A program made the position numbers and the translations under genes. 64,000 nt of DNA from Fagopyrum homotropicum (lineage: Eukaryota; Streptophyta; Magnoliopsida; Caryophyllales; Polygonaceae): positions 116,606,242-116,670,241 of the forward strand of contig BSWB01000006.1 of NCBI GenBank assembly GCA_033239125.1, given 5' to 3'. Under the pieces are notes generated by a model that had not been told where the DNA came from, did no database searches, and saw only the letters and a program-made list of their open reading frames with translations. Shown here piece by piece: positions 8,701 to 18,769 of this stretch (position 1 is its first letter; each line of letters opens with the position of its first letter).

Positions 8701-11666
8701 TAGAAACTTCTAAGGAAACATCGGAAGCTCCTCAAGGATCATTGGAAGCTCCGAAAGCAATGGAACTCAAACCACTTCCTACTCATCTAAGGTACGCTTT
8801 TCTTGGATCTAATTCCACCTTCCCGGTTATCGTTAGTTCCGAATTAAGCATAGATGAACACGAACAGCTCATGATTGTCCTTAGGAAACATAGAAAAGCC
8901 ATAGGCTATACTATTGAGGACTTAGTAGGAATTAAACCCTCCCTATGCATGCATAAGATACTAATGGAGGAGGACTTTAGAACTTCAAGACAACCTCAAA
9001 GGCGGTTGAATCCGACCATGAAGGAGGTTGTCAAGAAGGAAATTCTTAAACTTCTTGATGCAGGTATCATTTATCCTATCTCCGATAGCAAGTGGGTGAG
9101 CCCAGTTCAAGTAGTTCCGAAGAAGGGAGGAATGACGGTCATCACCAATAAGAACAACGAACTCATTCCTACCCGAACCGTAACTGGATGGCGAATGTGT
9201 ATAGACTACCGCAAGCTCAACAATGCAACGCGGAAGGATCACTTCCCATTGCCATTCATCGATCAGATGCTTGAAAGGTTAGCACAACATTCATACTTTT
9301 GCTACCTTGACGGTTATAGTGGCTTCTTTCAGATTCCGATACATCCGGATGATCAAGAGAAGACCACATTCACGTGCCCTTGGGGTACGTTCGCTTATAG
9401 GAGAATGCCGTTCGGGCTTTGCAATGCCCCAGCCACCTTTCAACGGTGCATGATGGCCATCTTCTCCGAATATGTAGAGGAAATCATGGAAGTCTTCATG
9501 GACGACTTCTCCGTTTACGGTTCCTCTTTTAACGATTGTCTTTCTAACCTTTCTCTTGTTTTGCAAAGATGTGAAGACACTAACCTAGTTCTTAATTGGG
9601 AGAAGTGTCAATTCATGGTTAAGGAAGGAATCGTGTTAGGTCACTTAGTCTCTAGTAGAGGGATAGAGGTAGACAAGGCTAAGATAGAGACCATAGAGAA
9701 ACTTCCTCCCCCAATTTCGGTGAAAGGGATAAGAAGTTTCCTAGGACATGCTGGATTCTATAGACGTTTCATTAAGGACTTTTCTAAAATATCAAAACCT
9801 CTCACTAATCTATTGATGAAGGATGCGGTTTTTGAGTTTTCACAGGAATGTCTAGATGCGTTCAACACCATTCGGCAAGCTCTGATTTCAGCACCCATTA
9901 TCCAACCTCCGGATTGGACTCTCCCCTTCGAGATTATGTGTGATGCTAGTGACGTAGCCATTGGAGCTGTCCTTGGGCAACGAAAGGAAGGACGAACCCA
10001 CGCCATATACTACGCTAGCAAGACGCTAGACGAAGCTCAGCTCAACTACGCCACCACAGAGAAGGAATTTTTAGCCATTGTCTACGCTATTGACAAGTTT
10101 CGCTCTTATCTTGTAGGTGCAAAGGTGATTGTCTACACGGATCATGCTGCGATCCGGTACCTCCTTGCGAAGAAAGACGCGAAGCCAAGGCTAATTAGAT
10201 GGATTCTTCTCCTACAAGAATTCGATCTTGAGATCCGCGACAAGAAAGGCTCGGAAAATTCTGTTGCGGATCATTTGAGTCGTCTAACACATCTAGAGGA
10301 CGACCATTTACCCATTGATGACTCCTTTCCGGACGAACACCTACATATCATAGAGGAGTGCATCAAGGTAATCTCCAAAGGTAACGAACCATGGTTTGCT
10401 GACTTTGTTAACTATTTGGTTTGCCAGGAGATACCGCCCGGACTATCCTACTCACAAAGGAAGAAGTTCTTCAAGGACGTCCGGAAATATTATTGGAACG
10501 AGCCTCTTCTCTTCAAGAGAGGTCCGGATGGCATCATCCGGCGGTGTGTGCCGGAAGAGGAGATGCAAAGTGTCATCCGCCATTGTCATTCACTACCTTG
10601 TGGAGGACACGCTAGTTCAAACAAAACTAGCGCAAAGGTATTGCAATCTGGATTCTATTGGCCTACTTTATTTAAAGATGTGCAATCCTTTGTTTCTTGT
10701 TGCGATGCTTGTCAAAGAACAGGCAATATCTCTAGAAGGAACGAGATGCCCCTCAACAACATCCAAGAGGTGGAGATTTTCGACGTTTGGGGAGTCGATT
10801 TCATGGGACCATTCCCTTCTTCTTGTGGAAACCAATACATATTATTGGCGGTAGACTACGTTTCTAGATGGGTGGAAGCAATTGCCTCTCCCACAAATGA
10901 TGCCATGGTGGTGGTCAAGTTCTTCAACAAGACCATCTTTCCGCGATTCGGGACACCAAGGACAATCATTAGCGATGGAGGTTCTCACTTCATAGCCCGT
11001 CGCTTTGAAGCTCTTCTAGCCAAATATGGGGTTACTCACAAGATCGCTACCCCTTACCATCCACAAACGAGTGGACAAGTTGAGATCTCAAACAGGGAGA
11101 TCAAGGGAATTCTAGAGAAGACGGTTTCAAAGACTAGGAAGGATTGGTCCTTGAAACTAGATGACGCATTATGGGCATACCGGACTGCATACAAGACTCC
11201 CATAGGAACCACACCATACAACCTTGTGTATGGGAAGTCTTGTCATTTGCCGGTAGAGCTAGAGCACAAAGCGTTTTGGGCTATCAAATGGCTGAATTTC
11301 GGCATGAAGGAAGCGGGAGAGAAGCGTCTCCTAGACATCAACAAGCTGGATGAACTTCGCTTGAACGCCTATGAAAACGCCAAAATTTACAAGGAAAGAG
11401 CAAAGCGTTGGCATGATAAGCATATCATTCCAAAGGACTTCAAAGAAGGAGATCAAGTTCTCCTCTTCAATTCGAGACTTCGCCTCTTTCCAGGTAAGTT
11501 AAAATCTCGTTGGACTGGACCTTTTCTAATTAAGCGTATTTTCCCCCATGGTGCAGTTGAAGTATGGGGTGAAGCTAGCGGAAGTTTTAAGGTGAACGGC
11601 CAACGGCTCAAGAAGTACTCACCGGAACTCCAAGCTGAGGAGTTTGCACCTACCGCACTCGAATAA
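5793..11666 (+). CDS. gag-pol: gag-pol polyprotein of Athila-type retrotransposon
   Basis: One uninterrupted 1957-aa frame. The first in-frame ATG is at 5793; the open frame extends upstream to 5718 but only with a TTG. Domains in order: charged coiled-coil N-terminus (about 15-100) with a Ser/Arg patch (88-113); retrotransposon gag core (230-333, GKALSWYQALP); Asn-rich tract (413-473) with no CCHC knuckle visible; aspartic protease (Asp723 in CDLGAS); variable linker (about 800-1020) holding an LTR-like palindrome module at 909-950; reverse transcriptase with FMDD (Asp1237, Asp1238); RNase H (CDASDVAIGAVLGQ, near 1383); integrase HHCC zinc finger (about 1596-1643) and DD35E core (Asp1669, Asp1728, Glu1764). 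All catalytic residues are present, so enzymatic competence is plausible. The product would form cytoplasmic particles, reverse-transcribe the RNA and integrate the cDNA. Confidence 0.95.
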   Translation: MRRSRNTEDLLPLDQELEKTLRQKRKEKRMAEENERDLQTELAEKEAQLRWNETLRQDEMDRHQSQVNGLQDMIVQMRIKMSDLEDKVGKRSSRRRSRSRRKSHSSADDSDSSMPPLEEIDPTINMNPFHPQGATNRRIPPRNVRVERVDNEPRTLGQRMDPTQQPRRLGVKFDAEDVQGFSFNPQVITLVRQSQFGGTSAESPHQHLQNFECMMETMRPKNATTNSYKLKPFFFSLKGKALSWYQALPNGKLDTWEDLSAEFLTKFFPPSKTAELRGKINAFSMRPNESLFQSWERFQDLLLDCPHHGISKLALLEIYYKGLDAGTQFNLQSLSCGTFMDMREDDAWDFIEKQARVIEKYSHRKVEGNRVEQGAKLTHEAQNQIFSLNNEIKELKETIKTNFPKQQEKDVGYLGNNNGGDNTNRNNNNRNNNRNNNWNGNNNNRNNNNWNNNRGSNNNNWRSNQQNSGNSYPSNSNSLTPPSSSSTPLKSQGQSSNGENNTGKEKPDPMLETILGKLQGMENRLIKVDDRVSKIDKAQKVLENQMFDHAEEVPRNQGKLPGKSEDNPKGRVMAITTRSGVTTTDPQPTFVEVPVEKDKEKGKEKEDVYVPPPAFKPPLPFPQSRARVRLDKQFGKFIELMSKLHINIPFIDAIVGMPAYGKFLKELLSNKRKLEDFGEVKMSSDSSDLIKTMKEKMPPKLKDPGSFCIPIGVGEVTYDALCDLGASVSIIPLALCRKIGLGDPKPVKMTLYMADRSITRPVGIVEDVPVKLGKFFVPIDFVVLDIPADSPVPIILGRPFLATSGCMVDCKNGRLAFDIGEEKVEFVLSTLVKEPIFDEDIYNVQDEEGLSREEVSAILFNDPLQKVITMSLTDVGEEEECKEEIKALGAQEEMHEVEFEKLHDEAENTRIHGHTLYSTTVDSTTKINLHSRGYYGRGTPEETVILTVEEGDRHTSSTSSNSSPNHSTSLETSKETSEAPQGSLEAPKAMELKPLPTHLRYAFLGSNSTFPVIVSSELSIDEHEQLMIVLRKHRKAIGYTIEDLVGIKPSLCMHKILMEEDFRTSRQPQRRLNPTMKEVVKKEILKLLDAGIIYPISDSKWVSPVQVVPKKGGMTVITNKNNELIPTRTVTGWRMCIDYRKLNNATRKDHFPLPFIDQMLERLAQHSYFCYLDGYSGFFQIPIHPDDQEKTTFTCPWGTFAYRRMPFGLCNAPATFQRCMMAIFSEYVEEIMEVFMDDFSVYGSSFNDCLSNLSLVLQRCEDTNLVLNWEKCQFMVKEGIVLGHLVSSRGIEVDKAKIETIEKLPPPISVKGIRSFLGHAGFYRRFIKDFSKISKPLTNLLMKDAVFEFSQECLDAFNTIRQALISAPIIQPPDWTLPFEIMCDASDVAIGAVLGQRKEGRTHAIYYASKTLDEAQLNYATTEKEFLAIVYAIDKFRSYLVGAKVIVYTDHAAIRYLLAKKDAKPRLIRWILLLQEFDLEIRDKKGSENSVADHLSRLTHLEDDHLPIDDSFPDEHLHIIEECIKVISKGNEPWFADFVNYLVCQEIPPGLSYSQRKKFFKDVRKYYWNEPLLFKRGPDGIIRRCVPEEEMQSVIRHCHSLPCGGHASSNKTSAKVLQSGFYWPTLFKDVQSFVSCCDACQRTGNISRRNEMPLNNIQEVEIFDVWGVDFMGPFPSSCGNQYILLAVDYVSRWVEAIASPTNDAMVVVKFFNKTIFPRFGTPRTIISDGGSHFIARRFEALLAKYGVTHKIATPYHPQTSGQVEISNREIKGILEKTVSKTRKDWSLKLDDALWAYRTAYKTPIGTTPYNLVYGKSCHLPVELEHKAFWAIKWLNFGMKEAGEKRLLDINKLDELRLNAYENAKIYKERAKRWHDKHIIPKDFKEGDQVLLFNSRLRLFPGKLKSRWTGPFLIKRIFPHGAVEVWGEASGSFKVNGQRLKKYSPELQAEEFAPTALE
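8518..8642 (+). repeat. LTR-like palindromic module inside pol, in frame
   Basis: Within the linker between protease and RT the DNA repeats the LTR phrase: ccattccagaggatattacg then gccgtggaac and aaccgtaatttt, compared with cattccaggggattctacgg, ccgtggaacta and aaccgtaattgt at 4328-4366. A CGGCCG core lies at 8597-8602. It is translated as part of the polyprotein (HSRGYYGRGTPEETVIL). Confidence 0.8.
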
Positions 11667-12495
11667 GTGCAAGATTGGTCTAGCTACGGACCTTAAACAA
11701 AGCGCTTCTTGGGAGGCAACCCAAGGTATTGCATTCTCGTTTTGTCTTCGATTCATAGATTAGTTTAGAATAGACGTTTTCACTTTATTTTGCCTCGATT
11801 TCTTCCGGTATGTTCGTGTTTTTGGTTGTAGGATCGATGGAAAAGGAGAAAGGAGGGATAATGTCGAAGAGAAGTGACGAAATTTGGACTTTGAAGCTTT
11901 ACAGAAGGTTCCACGGTCTAAATTACGGTCGTCATAGCTACAGTGGCCGTAATTCTCAAAAGCCTGTGAAAAATCACCAAAACCACGGGTCCGTACACTT
12001 CCACGGCCGTGGAATGCCCCGACAGACCGTGATTTTTGAAATTTTGCCTGCGAGTATAAAAGCCACACTTCATCACAAAACCACCACAATTCTTCCCCCA
12101 TTTCCACGACCTAAATACCGAAAACCCGCAGCCTCTCCCAATTCTTCATTCTCTAATCGTTTTCAACGATTCTTCGCTCTAAACTGCAGCAAATCCAACC
12201 ACGAACAAGATCCAAGCAACAAATCGAGTGGAAATCGATCAACAAACGCGCATTTTGGATTTTTCAATCCGAAAAAGAGGTTATTTCTTTCTCTTCGATT
12301 CTCGCGGATTTGGTTCGTTTTTGCCATAGATTTTTAGGAAGAACTGACAAAGATTGGAAGGAATTAGATTAGGACTGCTTGTTGTGGTGATAATTGGTGA
12401 ATTTGCTGGGATTCACGAGATTCTGTGACGAATCACGGTCTCTGGAGGTTCCACGGCCGTGATTTTTATAGAACAGACCGTGATTTTTGCTGAAA
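11667..12495 (+). promoter_or_regulatory. pol-ORF2 spacer with a putative internal promoter
   Basis: This 829-bp interval is non-coding. It contains a module cluster (11907-12035, CGGCCG at 12004), a TATA-like TATAAAAG at 12055-12062, a pyrimidine-rich and CA-rich leader, and a second module (12428-12488, CGGCCG at 12454) ending 7 bases before the ATG of the next ORF. The order repeats that of the LTR: modules, TATA, leader with one more module. This suggests an internal promoter for the second ORF. The alternative is expression by splicing, as proposed for other Athila elements. Confidence 0.5.
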
Positions 12496-14064
12496 ATGGA
12501 TTTCGTAAGGAGAGTCTCAGGAAGGATAAAGGAGAAGAAAGGGGAGCAAAATAAGAAAAGAAAGGGCAATCCCTCCACATCTAGGGCACCACCACCCCCA
12601 TCTCCCTCACCACCATCCTCACCTTCACCTCCATCTTCACCCCCTCACCCTAGCATCCCAACCATACACGAAAACCACCTAGCTGCATTTGAAAGGATAG
12701 AAAAGAGGGCAGTGATTGGCCCTAGGTACTTGTTGTTGGAGGATCTACATCCTCTCAACATAGTAGATGACCTTACATGGCTCTTGGATAGAGCCGGATT
12801 GCTTGTCTTCACGAACATTCGTGAAGACGCTTACGAGGAGATTACCCGAGAGGTTGTGACGTCCTTTGAGCACAGCCCAGTAGATAGGACCGTCTCCTTC
12901 CGTCTTATGGATCGAGACTACCACTTGAGCATTGTTGAGTTCGGGACCATTTTCGGGTTCCATGAGACCTACAACGGTCGACTTCCTAGAGGCGTTTCCG
13001 CCAAGGACTTTTGGGCGGAAGTGGCCATGATTTATGCCGACGAGGACCGTTGGCAACCAGCTGATACCAAGGCTAGATTGATGTACCATCTAGCCTTGAA
13101 GATAGCTCACCGTGTTCTTTCGGAGTGTCTCTTTCCTAGGACGGAGACGCCCCAAAAGATCAAGACGGATGAGCTATTCCTTCTTTACGCCATGCTTTAT
13201 GGATGCCGCGCAGATTGTGCTACTCTTTTGGCGGCGACGATGAGTAAACTCAAGAACAAATCGAGAGGGAACATTGGATATGGTGGGATAGTGACCCACA
13301 TAGCTAGGAGCTTTGGTGTAGATTTTTCAGCTTGCACCCGCATACCCGCCGTACCTCTAGGATTACATGCATTCATGGTTAGGGGACTCATCTTCCCCAC
13401 ACATAGAGGTCCGCCTTATGCGGGCATGCCCTGGGAGAGTAGGACAGGCAGGGGTATTGAGTGGCTGCCAGAGTATTCCATTGTGGCGGGACGCCACAAT
13501 TGGAAGGAGACGTTCGCTGCGATGCATGCGAACAGGCTTGTAGCTCCCCCTTTTGTCCCACCACCGGTTGAGGATGAGGAGGAGATGGGAGAGTAGTACG
13601 AGAGTGGTGGAGGAGCGGAGCAGGAGTTCGGCACGTTTCCGGATCAGCCGGATGCGGCCCCGGATGTACCTAGGCGCTCTCCACGCCCAGCTAGAGCTTC
13701 AGGCTCGTCATCTCGCCGCGCCAGCGTGAGTGAGAGACCCACGTGGATGACTACACCTCCCACTTGGTACAGCACACCTCCTCCTTGGTCCACGACGCAG
13801 CCAGCAGCACCACCGCCACCACCAGCACCAGCACCAGCCGATGCCCCCACATGGTATGATCACGCCCCGGGATGGTATGAGAGGATGCCGGATTGGGCTA
13901 CCGGACTTTCAGAGAGAGTCGGAGCATTAGAGATCCGGGCGGATGCTAGAGACGGACGCTTAGACGACCTTGACCACATGATGAGGGACGTCTACCGCCA
14001 GCAGTTTGGGCGGTTCTATGATCCGAGTTTCTCTCCATTCCCACCTCCACCGGCGCCGCAGTGA
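12496..14064 (+). pseudogene. Athila ORF-1-family-like protein with one in-frame TAG
   Basis: From the ATG at 12496 the frame runs 366 codons to a TAG at 13594-13596, then continues open in the same frame for 155 more codons to the TGA at 14062-14064. The N-terminus is basic, followed by a Pro/Ser tract and an all-alpha region whose pattern (EDLHPLNIVDDLTWLL, EEITREVVTSF, VSFRLMDRDYHLSIVEFGTI) resembles the ATHILA ORF-1 family (PF03078), which is confined to these retroelements. The part beyond the TAG is Pro/Trp rich and ends in a short coiled coil (LSERVGALEIRADARDGRLD) typical of the C-termini of such proteins. The ORF occupies the env-like position 3' of pol, but I see no signal peptide or obvious membrane anchor. 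It is either broken by one nonsense mutation or a readthrough protein. Confidence 0.7.
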
Positions 14065-15414
14065 TTGATGACCGGACCGCTCGTTTTTAGACATTCCCGC
14101 CACCACTTGTGAGTTTCTTTTTCTTTTCTTTCTTTTGTTCTTTCTTGTGAACATTAGGGACAATGTTCGTCCTAAATATGGGGTGGGATGTACTAAATGT
14201 TTGTAATAACTCTACTCTATATGTTGCTTTCATTCCGAGACTATCATTGCATGTTCATTATATGTTACACGTTTCATTCTTGCATTGCATGAAAAAGAAC
14301 TTTAAAAAAAAAAAAACCATAAAAATTGGAAAATTTTGAAAATTTGGTGCTTCTAATGAATCGATATGATTTCCATGATAATCACTACTTGCGAATTGAG
14401 TTTGATAACAATTGCATGCTTAAAAGGATTGTAATTCGAAAAGAAATTGAATGAATGAATTCTACCTCTTTTGCAAGTTTTATAATGTGAAAACGTTACC
14501 TAAATCATGTTGAGAAATTGAAGTTGAAATCACATTATAAGTTCCTATACTTCTTGTTGAAATGATTAAGGCAATTCGATACTTTCTTTCCTCCTTCTTT
14601 GATCATCTAACTCCTCATTGAAATATTAGCCTCCTTTACCCATCCGGGAACTTGGAAAAGTGAAAGAGAAAAAGGCATGTTTGATGTGGGAGGGCCATGA
14701 GAGCAATTATTTGCAATCAATTGAATAGAAAGAAATTATAGGTTTGGGGAAGTCAATCATGACGATGAGTAACTCGGCACCATTCACATAGCCGGGTGTT
14801 TGTGTCTTGCCAAAGTCGGATTGAGCGATATTCCTAGTGGATTATGGTATGTGCGCTAAGGGTTTGAGGCATCTCTTACAATTTTGAGAAACGCCAATCT
14901 CCTAGGCTTCGGTTTTTGTGCACCTCTATCCATAACTCCAAAAGTAAAGTCGAAAAATGAAAAGAAGAGAGCGAAGCTCTAAGTGAAGTGTTGCGGAAAC
15001 CGCAAAAGAAGAAGAAGGTAGTTGTCCACTTTCCCGGATTTATGCACCACTCTCCCTTAAAGTTTTCCCTTCTCTTCCATACTCTAGACCTTTTTTTTGA
15101 AAGTCCTTAAGATCAAAAGAATGTTATATGACTTGGTGATCTAAATTGAAGCTTCTTATGATTGATTTTGATAATGTTTGAAGGTTATAATGCTTGTTTA
15201 GAAGTTGAGTTGATTCATGAATTTTCTTTACCTCTTACTCTCTAATTAAGTATGTGAAAGTTTGAAAAACGATTGAAGCAAGGTTTGAGAATGATCTATT
15301 CTTTAGAAGTCACATTCATCCAAAAGAAGGTACACATATTTCATCCTAACTCTTGTTTAAAGCTTTTTGAAAGACCTTGCTTAGGGACAAGCAAGTGTTA
15401 AGTATGGGGTTATT
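14065..15414 (+). other. 3' non-coding region with polypurine-like tract
   Basis: This 1.35-kb stretch has no gene. It is AT-rich with an A12 run at 14305-14316. The phrase tatggggt occurs twice: at about 14177 (aatatggggtgggatg) and at 15403-15410 (agtatggggttatt), directly before the 3' LTR. The latter is the likely plus-strand primer (polypurine tract). Confidence 0.6.
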
Positions 15415-17154
15415 TGTTAGCATGAAATGTTGTGATATTTTAGGCACGTTTTCTAAACGTATTTGATTCATATTGATAGTCTTTGATTGAACTTTGTGCA
15501 TATGAGAGCTAGTATTACCTATATTGTCGATATGGATGTCTACACTAGTTCTATGTTGATTATAGGTGATTTGGAGCTATTTCCGAACGGAAACGAGCAA
15601 AGGAGAGTTGAGTTGATATGTCCATAGATTGAGGACACTCTTTGGAAGCAATTTGGAGTCTTAGTTTGAGGAATGCACGAGTTTAGGGAAGAATCACGTT
15701 CTTGCCCTAAATTACGCCCTAAAACACGGCCGTACCACAAACCACGTTCAGAATTACGGCCGTGGATTCAGAGTCAAAATTCGATGTTCATTCCAGGGGA
15801 TTCTACGGCCGTGGAACTAACCGTAATTGTTTCCACGCCCTAAATTACGGTCGTGGAATCTTCCACGACCGTGATCTTGGCGAATCTTTTCGCCATGTTT
15901 CGAAGCCATGATCTTTTGAAGATTGGGCCGGGCCGACACTTTGCCCTGCATTATAAAAAGACGGATGAAGCAAGATTCCGTCACCTCGCTTACGACCTTT
16001 CAACCCTCGCTTAGCGGCAAAGGCACGCTTATAATCCACGTTTAGCAACGCACAAACCCTCATCTTGGAGGTAATTTGGAGATCTCATTGAAGATCAAAG
16101 TTCGTATTGGATAGTTGCTGTTTGTGATCTTCGTGTTTGTGGAAGATCGAAGTTCTTGGAGGGTTTTGCAAGAAGATTCCTCTTCTTGCTTAGGTTTGAT
16201 TTAGGATCGGATTGACATCCCGTTTCTTTTCTTTCCTAAGATTGTGATTGTTTACTCCGTTTTGAATCTTTTGATAAACACTTGTTCTTGGCTGTGATTC
16301 TGAGATTCATTTGAAGATTATTGATAGTTCTTGAAAGTTCCCATCTTTTATCTTTTAATTCTTGAATTGATATCAATATGACTGTTATTGGCTAAAAACC
16401 CTTAACAATTCTAAGGTGAAGGGTTGATAGTTGTGGCATAGGTGATGATAGATCGATCGCAAACAGATTAGACCCTGAGAGTTAGAGAATTGTCGCCGAC
16501 AACCCTAAATTACGGCCTGTTCTTGAGTCCACGGCCGTGGAACCTCAAGAACTAACCGTGATTTCCCTTAAGTCTACGAACCTGCTTTTACTTTAATCTA
16601 AAGTTAAAGATTTGCTTTAACTTAGTTTAGACTTGTCTTTTCTAGGTGGTAGTGAAGCCTCAACAACCTCTACCTCGATTGTGAGCCTCAACAACCTCAA
16701 TCGGATAAGTTAGTCTTGATCTTTAGATTATAAGTTTGGGTATTTGATACTAATCCTCGTCTTTAGAACCTTATCTATATTGAGCCTCAACAACCTGTAT
16801 AGGGAGTGTCTTTTAGGTGAGTTACATAAGGTTTTTGGAACCTCAACCGTACGATTACCTTACATTAGTATACCTTTGCATACCTCAACTCTGTCTTTAT
16901 ATCATTAAGTATATCTTGAATCGATTGCCACAGCTGGATACTTGGATCTTTAGGATTGTTGTTTTCCCAATATCTGCAAAACTCCCATATTTACCTGCTT
17001 GATAACTTGCAATTGAATTCGCTCCACCCAAATCCCTGTGATCGATACTCTGGAATTCTTGCTTAACTACGTCGATCCGTACACTGCGGGTTCGCTGCTT
17101 GATTCTAGTTTTATAAATTTAAAACTTATTTGCACACACCTCTAGGGGCGAACA
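15415..17154 (+). repeat. 3' LTR of the Athila element
   Basis: It is the same 1740 bp as the 5' LTR, with identical ends and an exact 11,462-bp offset throughout. The TATA copy lies at 15952-15959 and the CGGCCG cores at 15727, 15757, 15806 and 16532. It is followed by the AGGGC target duplicate. Confidence 0.96.
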
Positions 17155-17159
17155 AGGGC

Positions 17160-18144
17160 AACTCACCATTCACCTATATCATAGTTGATAATGAAACGTG
17201 AAAATGGTTGTATTATGCTTGAAAGAAGTCCAAAGAGTGATACTTTGTTATATTCATTTCTCAAGTGATGATTAATAAATTGATCTAACTTGGTCATACT
17301 AGCTCCTTGCTTGAGCTAGAGAGTAGAGTATTTGATCTCTGATATCTGTTTTTGGTATCACTGTAGCTTTATCATAAATTAATGGTGGATTGTTGCATTG
17401 CATGTATCATAAATTAATCGACAGATGCTTATGTTGTATCACCATATGCCTTGAATTGAACCGTTTGTCCCATAACCTTGAATGCTAGTTGCAATACACA
17501 GATGAAGATTGGAAATACTGACTCGGATATATGATTCTATTCTGGAATAGGGTACACAGAAAAAGGAACCCATTAGCTGGTGTGACTGCTGTCATTTTGA
17601 GAAGATCCATATTATATAAGTTGTCACACATGAATCTGTCACCTTTTGTGTGGCATGAATATTTGTAGATCCCTCAGTTGTTATCAAGTGATATTTGTAC
17701 TGACAATTTTATTTTTTTGGTGTTGGTCTAGGCGAACCTGCTATTGGAGATATGGAAAAGGGGCCAGAAGTTCAGAATTGGGAATGACAGTACCATTAAA
17801 GAGGAAGAAGACTAGGGTTGTTATTCCTGATGTTGTCAAAATGGATGGAGTATGGGATGAGAAAGTTGGTATGCTAGAAATCAAGCAGAAAAGTCACATA
17901 AGCAGAATGGTCAAATGTAAAAATGCTTATACAAATTCAGCAACTGAGAAAAATGACGAGATGGATTTTTTGTCTTCCTGTCATGAACAGATTAGGGATA
18001 TCACCATTTGTATTGTAAGCTGAAGATTTCGAAATGAATTTTATAGTTGCTGAACCTATATGTAACATACATTACAAGCAGAATGGTCAAATGTAAAAAT
18101 GCTTCAGAATGGTCAAATGAATTTTATAGTTGCTGAACCTATTT
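17160..18144. other. Unassigned flank with local duplications
   Basis: This is the continuation of the host DNA interrupted by the Athila insertion. A 125-codon open frame (17646-18023) has no recognisable domain; its second half begins just after an acceptor-like ttggtctag, so it may be an exon remnant. Two phrases are repeated: agcagaatggtcaaatgtaa at 17904 and 18076, and gaattttatagttgctgaac at 18034 and 18119. No function can be assigned. Confidence 0.3.
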
Positions 18145-18769
18145 CCTTGTTTGGTAGATCAAGTTAGAATGATCAAATGTAAAAAAAACACTTTGTAACC
18201 CCATTTACAAAAACAGTAAAACATACAACCCCTGTGGTTGTGGTCCTTTGGAGTGAGTAAAACACATAAAATGTGTCCAAAGGGCGAGTTCAAAGCAAAT
18301 ATACAACAGATGAAATGCTTCAGATATTTCAAGAGCTAGCAACATGCATGCGCCATGAGATACCAATTCTCAAGCAGAAGCCAAAAAATACAACATCATA
18401 TATATTTCCATTCTCAAGAAAAGAGGTAAAACCATACAACATCATATCGAAGCTTCAAAAATCTCAAGCTTCATATAGTAGTACATACATGTTGCATCAT
18501 ACGACAAAAAATTAATGACTTTTATACAACACTTCCTTAATCACAATATCCTAACAAAATGATATTGTGATTAAGAAGTGATGTAGTCATTAGCTACAAA
18601 AGGTTAACCTGCATACAATTGACCCCCTCCACACATCATGTTTTTTTTACAAAAAATTGATAACTAGTACACAACACTATCTACTCATAACCCACTCCAC
18701 AACATTGCAGCAGTATTATCCCGTATTTGTCTTGTTGCACCACCAGCATTTAGATATTTTTCCTCCTCA

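Larger units (their letters stand above)
3953..17154 (+). mobile_element. Complete young Athila-lineage Ty3/gypsy LTR retrotransposon
   Basis: The element is 13,202 bp. It has LTRs of 1740 bp with TG...CA ends, flanked by a perfect 5-bp target duplication AGGGC (3948-3952 and 17155-17159). The order is 5' LTR, tRNA-Asp primer site, gag-pol, non-coding spacer, second ORF, 3' non-coding, polypurine-like run, 3' LTR. The pol order PR-RT-RNaseH-IN marks Ty3/gypsy. The DLGAS protease motif, the style of the RT and the extra ORF 3' of pol fit Athila. The two LTRs keep a constant 11,462-bp offset from end to end and I found no differences reading them line by line, so the insertion is very recent. 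Only the second ORF shows damage. Confidence 0.95.

Noticed and set aside
3953..17154. Integrated pararetrovirus
   Set aside because: Two LTRs, a target duplication, a tRNA-Asp primer site and an integrase domain identify an LTR retrotransposon; no movement or inclusion-body protein is seen.
17646..18023. 125-aa plus-strand frame as a real gene
   Set aside because: No domain, no clear start context, and the region is full of local duplications; left as unassigned.
18145..18156. Confirmed left end of the Harbinger element
   Set aside because: The 12-bp inverted match is suggestive, but no 3-bp target duplication fits and related words recur outside it, so the end is reported only as tentative.
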